Positions 30,706-38,433 of a stretch of 47,298 nt of DNA are shown here, in pieces (position 1 is the first letter of the stretch; each line of letters opens with the position of its first letter). This stretch comes from Lachnospiraceae bacterium (GTDB lineage Bacteria > Bacillota > Clostridia > Lachnospirales > Lachnospiraceae), in NCBI GenBank assembly GCA_022797535.1, contig JAAWKU010000013.1:1-47298 (forward strand). Reading direction: 5' to 3'. The notes below the pieces were generated by a model, which saw only the letters and a list, made by a program, of their open reading frames with translations, was not told the DNA's origin and made no database searches. Position numbers and translations under genes: made by a program.

Positions 30706-32025
30706 TTGACGACGACAATGCATGACTTAGAGAAATATATTGAAGTTGCCGGGGAGACATTTTTCAGGAAACTGGGCAAGGTGGTCAATGTGGTGGGACT
30801 CACCATCGAGTCCGTAGGCCCGGATGCCCGGCTGGGCGATGTGTGCAGGATCATCCCCGACACGGCGGAGGCGGAACCTGTCATGGCCGAGGTGGTGGGC
30901 TTTCGGGACAGGCGGACGCTGTTGATGCCGCTGGATCAGGTGGAGGGAATCCGCCTGGGCTGTTCGGTGGAGAACACCGGCTATCCCCTGACTGTCACGG
31001 TGAGTGAGGAACTGCTGGGCAAGACTCTGAACGGTCTGGGGCAGCCAGTGGACGGCATCCCTGTCAGAGGGGGCAGTTATCCCGTGGAAGCGCCTCCTCC
31101 GGATCCTCTGCGGAGGGAGATTATCGACACTGTGCTGCCTCTGGGAGTGCGGGCAGTGGACGGTATCATGACCGTGGGAAAGGGACAGAGAATCGGCATA
31201 TTCGCGGGCTCCGGCGTGGGAAAATCCACGCTGATGGGCATGTTTGCCCGCAATACCAAGGCGGATATTAACGTTATCGCCCTGATCGGCGAGCGGGGCC
31301 GTGAGGTGCGGGAATTTATAGAACGAGATCTGGGCGAGGAGGGCATGCGGCGCTCCGTGGTGGTGGTGGCCACTTCCGACCGCCCGGCTCTGGAGCGAAA
31401 AAAGGCGGCGCTGACGGCTACGGCCATTGCGGAATATTTCAGGGACAGGGGGAAGGATGTATTGCTGATGATGGACTCCCTGACCCGTTTTTCCATGGCC
31501 CAGAGGGAGATCGGCCTGGCCAGCGGGGAACCGCCGGTGTCCAGGGGATATCCCCCCAGCGTTTACTCCGAGATGCCCAGACTCCTGGAGCGGGCTGGGC
31601 GCTCTGATGCAGGGTCCATTACGGGACTGTATACTGTGCTGGTGGACGGCGATGATTTTAATGAGCCCATCACGGACACGGCCAGGAGTATCCTGGACGG
31701 ACATATTATGCTGAACCGCAAGCTGGTACATAAGAATCATTATCCGGCCATTGACGTACTGCAGAGCATCTCCAGATGTATGAGTCAGATTGCCTCCAGG
31801 GAACACAAGCGTCTGGCCGGCAAACTCAAGAATGTGCTGGCGACATACAGCGAGGCGGAGGATCTGATTAACATCGGCGCGTACAAGAGCGGCAGCAATC
31901 CGGAGATCGACTATGCCATCTCCATGATCGGACAGGTGAACCAGTTCCTTCAGCAGGAGGTGGACGAGAAAGTCAGCTTTGAGGAAAGCGTGTCGCGTCT
32001 GGAGGAGATGTTTGCGGAGAAGTAA
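30706..32025 (+). CDS. fliI: flagellar type III export ATPase FliI
   Basis: The start is TTG 30706 or ATG 30718 (only four codons apart); neither has a perfect ribosome-binding site, with GAGAGTGG before the TTG. The 439-residue ATPase energises export of rod, hook and filament subunits. Walker A is GSGVGKST (168-175), the arginine-finger and GERGREVREFIERDL segments and Walker B VLLMMDSLTRF are present, and the typical YPPSVYSEMPRLLERAG motif follows. Full length and intact. It works with FliH and FliJ on both sides in the operon. Confidence 0.95.
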   Translation: MTTTMHDLEKYIEVAGETFFRKLGKVVNVVGLTIESVGPDARLGDVCRIIPDTAEAEPVMAEVVGFRDRRTLLMPLDQVEGIRLGCSVENTGYPLTVTVSEELLGKTLNGLGQPVDGIPVRGGSYPVEAPPPDPLRREIIDTVLPLGVRAVDGIMTVGKGQRIGIFAGSGVGKSTLMGMFARNTKADINVIALIGERGREVREFIERDLGEEGMRRSVVVVATSDRPALERKKAALTATAIAEYFRDRGKDVLLMMDSLTRFSMAQREIGLASGEPPVSRGYPPSVYSEMPRLLERAGRSDAGSITGLYTVLVDGDDFNEPITDTARSILDGHIMLNRKLVHKNHYPAIDVLQSISRCMSQIASREHKRLAGKLKNVLATYSEAEDLINIGAYKSGSNPEIDYAISMIGQVNQFLQQEVDEKVSFEESVSRLEEMFAEK

Positions 32026-32052
32026 AGGGGATGCCGGGGAGAGGGATGAACC

Positions 32053-32520
32053 ATGGCCAGATTCCGATACAGAATGCAGAGTATTCTGGATATCAAACTG
32101 AAGATGGAGACCCAGGCCAAGCAGGAGTTCGCGGCGGCCCAACAACGTCTCAATGAGGAGGAGGAGAAGCTGGCGGCGCTGCGGGAGCGCAGGGCGGAGT
32201 ATGAGCGCAGGGCCCGGCAGCAATTACTGGGAGCCCTGAACCGCCGGGATATGGCGGAGAACAAGGAGGCGCTTCTACGCATGGACGAATATATCGCCAT
32301 GCAGCATATCCAGATCCGGAAAGCGGAGGAGAAGGTGGAGCAGGCCAGGGAAAAGCTGGCGGAGGTCATGAAGGAGCGTAAGTCCCATGAGACCCTGAAG
32401 GATAAAGCGTTTGAACAGTTCCTGATGGACGAGAAGAAACAGGAAGGCAAGGAAGTGGACGAACTGACCAGCTATACCTATGGTCAGAAGCAGAAGGAAA
32501 AAGCTGTTGTCGAAGCATAA
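32053..32520 (+). CDS. fliJ: flagellar export protein FliJ
   Basis: FliJ is the central stalk of the FliI ring. The 155-residue protein is almost wholly coiled coil, very rich in Glu, Lys, Arg and Ala, starting MARFRYRMQSILDIK, which is the family signature (F-x-Y-R-x-Q-x-I-L-x-x-K). A GGGGAGAGG ribosome-binding site lies upstream. Its place right after fliI confirms the call, which sequence alone supports only moderately. Confidence 0.9.
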   Translation: MARFRYRMQSILDIKLKMETQAKQEFAAAQQRLNEEEEKLAALRERRAEYERRARQQLLGALNRRDMAENKEALLRMDEYIAMQHIQIRKAEEKVEQAREKLAEVMKERKSHETLKDKAFEQFLMDEKKQEGKEVDELTSYTYGQKQKEKAVVEA

Positions 32521-32626
32521 AGTCTGAAACTGACGTTCCATATACCTACTTGCGCAATGTCAAGGGCCATGCCGGAGACAGGCGGAAAAAGGTAAGTCTG
32601 TAGATGTAAGATTGGAGTTATAAGTT

Positions 32627-33502
32627 ATGGCGAAACAGGAAGATCCCAAGCAGGTGGCGGTTAAGGCTGAGAAGAACCAGATTAAGAATGAGAAGAAACA
32701 ACTGAAGAACGAGCAGAAGCAGCAGAGGAAGGAAGCCAGACGCCGGGCCAAGGAGATTGCGAAGCGGGAGGACGAACTGGCGGACGACGATGAGGGAGGT
32801 GGATTTGCCACCTTGCTGGCCACCATTATGATTGTGATGGTGTGGCTGGCTGTGATCCTGGTGATTATCAAATTGGACGTGGGAGGCTTTGGCAGCAAAG
32901 TGCTGACTCCGATCCTGCAGGACGTGCCGGTGCTGAACCGGATTCTGCCGGGCAATCCTGTTTTGGAGACCAAGGACCCGGAAAGCTACGGGGGGTATAC
33001 CAGCCTGGTGGATGCGGTGGACTATATTCGGCAGCTGGAACTGGAACTGGAGAGGGCCCAGACTTCCGTCAATGAGAAGAACGAGGAGATCGCGGAACTG
33101 AAGGCCAATGTGGTTCGGCTTCAGGAGTTTGAGCAGAGACAGCTGGAGTTCCAGCGGATCAAAAACGAGTTCCTGGAGGAAGTGGTCTATGCGGAGAACG
33201 GTCCTGGCCCGGAGGAATACCGCAAGTATTACGAGTCTGCGGATCCAGCCACGGCGGAACTGATTTATCGTCAGGTGATTGTGCAGCAGCAGGAAAGCAA
33301 GGAGATACAGGACTGGGCGGCGGCCTATTCCCAGATGAAGCCCAAGCAGGCGGCGGCCATTCTGGAGAAAATGAGCGATGATCTGGACGTGGCGGCCCGG
33401 ATCCTGAAGACCATGGGCACCGAGAGCAGAGGCTCCATTCTGGGAGTCATGGATCCTGAGATTGCGGCTCGTCTCACCAAATTAATGGAGCCGGAATCTT
33501 AA
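32627..33502 (+). CDS. MotE/YlxF-family flagellar protein (stator-chaperone-like)
   Basis: The 291-residue protein has a highly charged Lys/Glu/Gln N-terminus (1-60), one membrane helix (about 65-84, TLLATIMIVMVWLAVILVII), a coiled coil (about 140-190, YIRQLELELERAQTSVNEKN) and a C-terminal MgtE-N-like helical domain (AAAYSQMKPKQAAAILEKM, ILGVMDPEIAARLTKLM). This matches the YlxF/MotE family; in Bacillus subtilis ylxF lies between fliJ and fliK, exactly as here. MotE of other bacteria is a chaperone for the flagellar stator protein MotB/C. The basic N-terminal tail is longer than usual. The exact function in Clostridia is unknown. Confidence 0.8.
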   Translation: MAKQEDPKQVAVKAEKNQIKNEKKQLKNEQKQQRKEARRRAKEIAKREDELADDDEGGGFATLLATIMIVMVWLAVILVIIKLDVGGFGSKVLTPILQDVPVLNRILPGNPVLETKDPESYGGYTSLVDAVDYIRQLELELERAQTSVNEKNEEIAELKANVVRLQEFEQRQLEFQRIKNEFLEEVVYAENGPGPEEYRKYYESADPATAELIYRQVIVQQQESKEIQDWAAAYSQMKPKQAAAILEKMSDDLDVAARILKTMGTESRGSILGVMDPEIAARLTKLMEPES

Positions 33503-33528
33503 GTATAGAAAAGAAAATGTCGATAATA

Positions 33529-33570
33529 GTACTGTCTTTTAATGAAGTGAGGTTCATGAAAAGACAGTAC
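33529..33570 (+). promoter_or_regulatory. long intercistronic hairpin between the motE-like gene and fliK
   Basis: GTACTGTCTTTT (33529-33540) pairs perfectly with AAAAGACAGTAC (33559-33570) over 12 bp; after one mismatch the stem continues with ATGAA/TTCAT around a GTGAGG loop. No T tract follows, so it is not a typical terminator. It lies 30 bases before fliK and may be an mRNA processing or stability element. Confidence 0.6.
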
Positions 33571-33600
33571 ATGGATCATTAAAGAAAGGAGGTAGAGCGA

Positions 33601-34998
33601 ATGACAAGTATACCTGCAAATCTGCAGAACTATCTGGCAGGGAGCCGGACGGGGCAGCAGAAGGTACAGGCGCCGGAGTCGAAGGATGATTTCAGCAAGG
33701 TGCTTGACAGGCAAAAGACAGGTACCCCCAGGGAGAACAACACAGACGCGCCCAGACGGGCGGAAGCATCCAAATCGGAGCCGGAGAAAACTCAGGGACA
33801 GAAGGAGACTTCTCAGGAGACGGGCAGCGCAACGGACAACCGGACGCAGGCCAGTGAAGGGAATGCCGCTGAGGCAAAGCCCGGCGAGGCCATTGACAAT
33901 CAGGGCCAGCAGGCGGCAGAAACGGAAGGGACACAGCAGCCGGTGGAAAACGTATCGGACGCGTCTTTGGAGGAGATGCCCGGTGAGGGGCTTGAGCAGG
34001 CCATGGAGATTCTGCAGAGCGCTATTTTGCAGATACAGGAGCTGCTGATGCGGCAGCTGGATCTCAGTCCCCAGGAGTTGGAGCAGCTAATGCGGCAGGA
34101 GGGTGTAACGGAATTGCAGCTGTTACAGCCGGAGACCGTGGACCAGCTGATTCTGGACGCAACAGGTGTAGGAGACCCGGTGGAACTTGTGATGGATGAG
34201 AACCTGTATCAGAGCAAGCAGGCCATCACCCAGGGGTTCCAGGAGATTACCCGTGGGGCGGAAGAGGAATTGAAGAAGGAAGGCGGTTTGCCCAAAGTGC
34301 TGGAAAGCCTGGAGAGCGCAGCGGGAGACAAGGCGCTGCAGGATTCCGTTAAGGCGGCGGAAGGTCTGCGGCAGGAGGATGGCCACGGCAGAGAAGGCGG
34401 CCGGGAGCATGAGAAAGGCCAGAGCCAGAATCAAGGGGCGGTGGGACAGACTTTTTTCCAGAATTACACGTCTCAGGCCCAGGGACAGACGGTCATATCG
34501 GCCGGTACGGCCAATGCCACGATGACAGCCGCGTATGCCGAGATGCCGGATTCCCAGCAGGTGGTGAATCAGATTCTGGATTACATGAAGCTGTCCATGA
34601 AGCCGGAAAACACAGTGCTGAATATGCAGCTTCACCCGGAGAGTCTTGGAACGCTGCACATCCAGATCACGGCCAGGGAAGGCGTTATGACGGCGCATTT
34701 CACAGCCTCATCCGAGGCAGTAAAGAATGTGCTGGAGAATCAGATGGCCGTGCTGAAAGAGAATTTTGAACAGCAGGACATCAAGGTAGATGCCATCGAG
34801 GTCACTGTGGAGTCCCATCAGTTTGAGAACAATCTGGAACAGGGACGTCAGAGAGGCGGCGAGGAGCCGGGCAGAAGGCCCAAGAGAAGGCGTCTTGATG
34901 TGAACAGCCTGAGTTCGGGAGAGGAATTGACGGAATCGGAACAGATGATTACGGAGATGATGGCCGCCAACGGCAGTTCCGTAGACTATCTGGTATAA
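33601..34998 (+). CDS. fliK: flagellar hook-length control protein FliK
   Basis: FliK measures hook length and switches export specificity. The 465-residue protein has a long low-complexity N-terminal and middle part (about 1-330) rich in Gln, Glu, Gly, Ala and Thr, as expected of the molecular ruler, and the conserved C-terminal Flg_hook domain (about 330-410: MKPENTVLNMQLHPESLG, LHIQITAREGVMTAHF, NVLENQMAVLKENFEQQ). It ends EMMAANGSSVDYLV. A very good ribosome-binding site (AAAGGAGG) lies before ATG 33601. Its place next to flgD and flgE supports the call. Confidence 0.9.
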   Translation: MTSIPANLQNYLAGSRTGQQKVQAPESKDDFSKVLDRQKTGTPRENNTDAPRRAEASKSEPEKTQGQKETSQETGSATDNRTQASEGNAAEAKPGEAIDNQGQQAAETEGTQQPVENVSDASLEEMPGEGLEQAMEILQSAILQIQELLMRQLDLSPQELEQLMRQEGVTELQLLQPETVDQLILDATGVGDPVELVMDENLYQSKQAITQGFQEITRGAEEELKKEGGLPKVLESLESAAGDKALQDSVKAAEGLRQEDGHGREGGREHEKGQSQNQGAVGQTFFQNYTSQAQGQTVISAGTANATMTAAYAEMPDSQQVVNQILDYMKLSMKPENTVLNMQLHPESLGTLHIQITAREGVMTAHFTASSEAVKNVLENQMAVLKENFEQQDIKVDAIEVTVESHQFENNLEQGRQRGGEEPGRRPKRRRLDVNSLSSGEELTESEQMITEMMAANGSSVDYLV

Positions 34999-35029
34999 CC
35001 GGCATTATATTTCGGAAAGGAGTGGAAAC

Positions 35030-35782
35030 ATGAGTTTAGTGGCACCGGTAGAAGACGGGAAAATCGTGGAGACATCCTCAGAGAGTTCCCTGAAAAGAGC
35101 CAAAAAGAGTTCTGAGAACGGCATGGATAAGGAGGCGTTTCTGCAGTTGCTGGTAGCCCAGATGAAGTATCAGGATCCCCTGGAGCCCACGTCCAACACA
35201 GAGTTTGTAACCCAGTACGCGCAGTTCTCACAGGTGGAGCAGCTGCAGAATATGGCAGGCAATCTGGAACTGCAGAGAGCCAGTCAGCTGGTGGGGCAGC
35301 ATGTGCGGGTGAAAACCACCAACAGCAGCGGAGATACCAACTATGTGGAAGGCAAGGTGGATTATGTGGGCTATGAGAACGGCAAGGCTTACGTATCCAT
35401 CGGCGGCGAGTCGTATTCGGTAGGGGATGTGGACACCATAGCGGATGTGGAGTATCTGGAGGCTTACGAGATGGCCAGAGACTGGATCATCGCCCTGAAT
35501 AAACTGCCTGCTCTGGCAACGATCTCTCTGGATGAGGCTGAGGCCATCGACAAGCTGAAGGCAGACTACGACAAGATGAACGACTACCAGAAATCTTTTA
35601 TCGCCGAGTCGAAGGTGAAGGATTTGGACGCTTACGTGAAACGGCTGGAGGAAGTGCGGGAAGCTGCCGGAATCGGCAAGGACGAAGAAACGGAAGGACC
35701 CGACGAAACAGAGCCGGGAGACAAGGAAGAGGGAACCGACGGTACAGAAAAACCGGAGGCGCCGGGCGAATCGGAGGCGTAG
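35030..35782 (+). CDS. flgD: flagellar hook-capping protein FlgD, with acidic C-terminal extension
   Basis: FlgD caps the growing hook. The 250-residue protein has the FlgD core (1-140): DKEAFLQLLVAQMKYQDPLEPTSNTEFV, AQFSQVEQLQNM and the conserved strand VRVKTTNSSGDTNYVEGKVDYV, then VYSIGG-type strands. After about residue 150 there is an added helical segment (RDWIIALNKLPALATISLDEAEAIDKLKADYDKMN...) and a very acidic tail (about 215-250, DEETEGPDETEPGDKEEGT), not part of the standard FlgD fold. The helical segment resembles repeats of surface-exposed clostridial proteins. It follows fliK by 31 bases. Confidence 0.88.
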   Translation: MSLVAPVEDGKIVETSSESSLKRAKKSSENGMDKEAFLQLLVAQMKYQDPLEPTSNTEFVTQYAQFSQVEQLQNMAGNLELQRASQLVGQHVRVKTTNSSGDTNYVEGKVDYVGYENGKAYVSIGGESYSVGDVDTIADVEYLEAYEMARDWIIALNKLPALATISLDEAEAIDKLKADYDKMNDYQKSFIAESKVKDLDAYVKRLEEVREAAGIGKDEETEGPDETEPGDKEEGTDGTEKPEAPGESEA

Positions 35783-35894
35783 TGTCAGGGCTTCCGGCAG
35801 ACCATATGAAAGCGCAGCTTTCAAATACTGATCGACGCAGCGGTCCGGACGGGCCAGCGGTTTGCGAAGAGAAGAAAGGGCAGGGAATGAAGAG

Positions 35895-36290
35895 ATGAGA
35901 ATACAGGGTTCGGAGTTCCTGACTGCGCTGCAAGAATCGGCCGCGGGCCAGAGGGGACGGGCAGTTTCCCACCAGGGCCTCACAGGGGAGGGATTTTCTT
36001 TCCAGGAGGTACTGCAGAGCCGGGTAAGGGCCGATGACAATCTGAGATTTTCCAAGCATGCCAGTGCCAGGCTTATGCAGAGAGGGATTGACCTCACGGA
36101 TGGGCAGCTGGAAAGACTGATGGATGGAACCAGAAGGGCAGGACAGAAGGGAATCAGAGATTCTCTGGTGATTGTGGATGAGCTGGCATTTATCGTGAAT
36201 ATCCCCAACAGCACCGTTGTCACGGCCATGGACAGCAAGGATGCAGTCGAGAACATATTTACCAATATAGACGGAGCCGTAATCATGTAG
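35895..36290 (+). CDS. flagellar operon protein, TIGR02530-like
   Basis: ATG 35895 is preferred; a TTG at 35862 would extend the frame but has weak start signals. The 131-residue protein shows the TIGR02530 pattern found between flgD and flgE in Firmicutes: FSFQEVLQSR, then RFSKHASARLMQRGIDLTDGQL-type region, RAGQKGIRDSLVIVDELAFIVNIPNSTVVTAMD and IDGAVIM at the end. It is thought to assist hook assembly but has no established mechanism. It sits between flgD and flgE as expected. Confidence 0.8.
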   Translation: MRIQGSEFLTALQESAAGQRGRAVSHQGLTGEGFSFQEVLQSRVRADDNLRFSKHASARLMQRGIDLTDGQLERLMDGTRRAGQKGIRDSLVIVDELAFIVNIPNSTVVTAMDSKDAVENIFTNIDGAVIM

Positions 36291-36378
36291 CCGGACCTTT
36301 AGAGGAGGCGAATCTCTCCCGAATGATAGAAGGAGAAGAAGCGGCAAGTCATCAAACAAAACAGGAGGTCACTTAATT

Positions 36379-38163
36379 ATGATGAGATCACTTTTTTCTG
36401 GCGTGTCCGGGCTTAAGACGCACCAGACTAGGATGGATGTTATTGGTAACAACATCGCCAACGTAAATACCACGGCGTATAAGTCCAGTTCCATGACATT
36501 CAATGCGCTGATGAGCCAGACTACCAAGCGGGCCAGCGGCCCCAATGCCCTCACCGGCGTGGGCGGCACCAATGCCAGGCAGATCGGCCTGGGTGTAAAG
36601 GCTGGCGCCATCAACACCAATATTACGGGCCAGGGCTCTGCTCAGTCCACCGGCAATCCTTTTGACATCATGATTACCGGGGAGGCTTTCTTCGTGGTAA
36701 ACAATGGCGTATCCAACTATTTTACCAGAGACGGTTCTTTCTATGTGGACGGGGCCGGCAACCTGGCTATGACCAGCACGGGCTACAATGTTATGGGCTG
36801 GCAGGTGGATCCCGATACTCAAAATATCAAGAAGGATACGGTTACGGCGCTGCGGGTTATGAATCAGGCCAACATGACCTATCCTCCTGAGGCCACTTCC
36901 CAGGCCACTATAGGCGGTGTCATTGACAGCAATGACAAGGATGTGAGCAGCCCCAACGGAAAATCCATAAATCTGAGTTTTTTCGATGCGCTGGGTTATC
37001 AGTACACTGCAAAGCTGGTGGTGAAGCAGTCCGACAATCCTCATACGTTCAGCCTGGAATTGGATCGGATCTTAGATTCCACGGGCAAGGATGTGCGGGA
37101 TTTGGAAGGTAATACACTGAATGTTAAGGAGTTGGTAAAGTTTTCCGACACATTGAGGGGCATAGACAAAACCACCAAACTGGGCATGGACACCACGGCC
37201 TACAAGTGGAACGGCCAGACGCTGGAGACTATGGATACGCCCGCAGTGCCTCTGGCAGATCTGTCTCAGATGTTTGAGGCAAACGGTGAATTAAAGGCGT
37301 TGGATACGGCGCTTACCATCAATGACAAGGACGGCAATCCCATCACTGTGGGCCAGGCGCTGGATAACATCGCCAAGGTACACGGCTACGAGGGATCCAC
37401 AGATGAATTTCTGAAGCTGGGCATGAAGGTGGAGACGCCCAATGCCACTACTGGCGGAACGGATGTAACTTACGTGTCCATGAAGACACTGCTGTACAAT
37501 TCCACCTCCAACACCGATCCCCAGTTCCCCAAGCTGGATGCCACCAACTCCAGCGTGGAGATGACAGCCTATGTGTTTGATGGCGTTGTGGTGAGTTACA
37601 ATCCTGACACCGGTGTGTTTGACGGTCTGAACGGCGCAGGTGCTACCAACAGCACGTTTAACCTGAATCTCAGCGCGCTGGGCGGCAATTTCTCCAATAT
37701 CACAGTGGATATGTCCCAGAGCTCCAACTATGACAAGAAGGGAACGTCCACACTGGGCGCCACCAGCGGGGATAAGGGAGGACTGGGAGCCGGCCGCAGA
37801 CTGGGTGAGATGATCGGCCTGACTATACAGGACAACGGCATGATCTATGCCACCTATGACAGTGGTATGACTAAACTGCTGGGCCAGATTGCCACAGCCA
37901 TGTTTGCCAACGCCTCCGGTCTGGAGAAGAGCGGTGACAATCTGTACTCCGCCACCCTGAACTCCGGCGAGTTTGACGGCATTGGTGTGGACATCACGGC
38001 GGACGGCGGCTATATGACCAGCGGCCAGTTGGAGATGAGTAATGTAGATCTGTCCTCCGAATTTACGGAGATGATCACTACTCAGAGAGGATTCCAGGCC
38101 AACAGCCGTATTATCACTGTATCTGATACGCTTCTGGAAGAATTGACCAATCTGAAGAGATAA
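36379..38163 (+). CDS. flgE: flagellar hook protein FlgE
   Basis: The 594-residue hook subunit starts LFSGVSGLKTHQTRMDVIGNNIANVNTTAYKSS, the rod/hook signature, and ends with the matching C-terminal helix SNVDLSSEFTEMITTQRGFQANSRIITVSDTLLEELTNLKR. Residues 90-170 hold the D1 part (GEAFFVVNNGVSNYFTRDGSFYVD), and the exposed middle (about 200-470) is a long variable insert rich in Thr/Asn/Asp, making the protein longer than many FlgE. Two start codons lie side by side (36379 and 36382), behind AGGAGGT. Hook polymerisation ends are intact. Confidence 0.93.
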   Translation: MMRSLFSGVSGLKTHQTRMDVIGNNIANVNTTAYKSSSMTFNALMSQTTKRASGPNALTGVGGTNARQIGLGVKAGAINTNITGQGSAQSTGNPFDIMITGEAFFVVNNGVSNYFTRDGSFYVDGAGNLAMTSTGYNVMGWQVDPDTQNIKKDTVTALRVMNQANMTYPPEATSQATIGGVIDSNDKDVSSPNGKSINLSFFDALGYQYTAKLVVKQSDNPHTFSLELDRILDSTGKDVRDLEGNTLNVKELVKFSDTLRGIDKTTKLGMDTTAYKWNGQTLETMDTPAVPLADLSQMFEANGELKALDTALTINDKDGNPITVGQALDNIAKVHGYEGSTDEFLKLGMKVETPNATTGGTDVTYVSMKTLLYNSTSNTDPQFPKLDATNSSVEMTAYVFDGVVVSYNPDTGVFDGLNGAGATNSTFNLNLSALGGNFSNITVDMSQSSNYDKKGTSTLGATSGDKGGLGAGRRLGEMIGLTIQDNGMIYATYDSGMTKLLGQIATAMFANASGLEKSGDNLYSATLNSGEFDGIGVDITADGGYMTSGQLEMSNVDLSSEFTEMITTQRGFQANSRIITVSDTLLEELTNLKR

Positions 38164-38191
38164 TTTTATGAAAGCTGGAAAGTAAATGAGC

Positions 38192-38243
38192 GACACAAAG
38201 GGGTTGTGCGCCAGAAATGGCTCACGCCCCTTTGAGTTGTGTC
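38192..38243 (+). promoter_or_regulatory. structured intercistronic element between flgE and flbD
   Basis: GACAC/GTGTC and AAAGGGG/CCCCTTT form a two-part outer stem with a 3' bulge (GAGTT); inside, GTG-c-GCCA pairs with TGGC-t-CAC around a GAAA tetraloop (GNRA type). No T tract follows directly. It resembles a structured mRNA element more than a terminator and lies 20 bases before the flbD start. Confidence 0.55.
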
Positions 38244-38262
38244 TTAAAAGGGACAGAAAACA

Positions 38263-38433
38263 ATGATTGAGGTGACAAAATTAGGTGGACAAAAAATTCT
38301 TGTAAACCCGGATTTGCTGGAAATAGTGGAAGAAACGCCGGATACGGTGGTTACACTGACAACTGGAAAAAAAATAATTGTAAAAGAATCCTCATGCTGG
38401 TGTATGGAATCATCTCCAACCATGCGGATGTGA
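38263..38433 (+). pseudogene. flbD: FlbD-type flagellar protein, 3' truncated
   Basis: The first 43 codons are a typical FlbD/SwrD start (MIEVTKLGGQKILVNPDLLE, then IVEETPDTVVTLTTGKKIIV and KES). FlbD normally continues with a helical VDEVIEKV-type end of about 20 residues. Here the frame instead runs into the motA coding sequence in another frame (SSCWCMESSPTMRM) and stops at 38431-38433. The last 13 residues are therefore foreign. The break at about 38390 coincides with the loss of the motA N-terminus, which points to a single small deletion. FlbD/SwrD-type proteins promote flagellar power and stator function in Bacillus; this copy is likely impaired. Confidence 0.75.

Noticed and set aside
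30727..32223. A 498-codon open frame on the minus strand opposite fliI
   Set aside because: It is the mirror of GC-rich fliI codons; the product is His/Leu/Gln-rich without any motif, while fliI is complete on the other strand.
38164..38262. The hairpin after flgE as a normal transcription terminator
   Set aside because: There is no T tract after the stem (TTAAAAGG follows) and the downstream flagellar genes have no other visible promoter.
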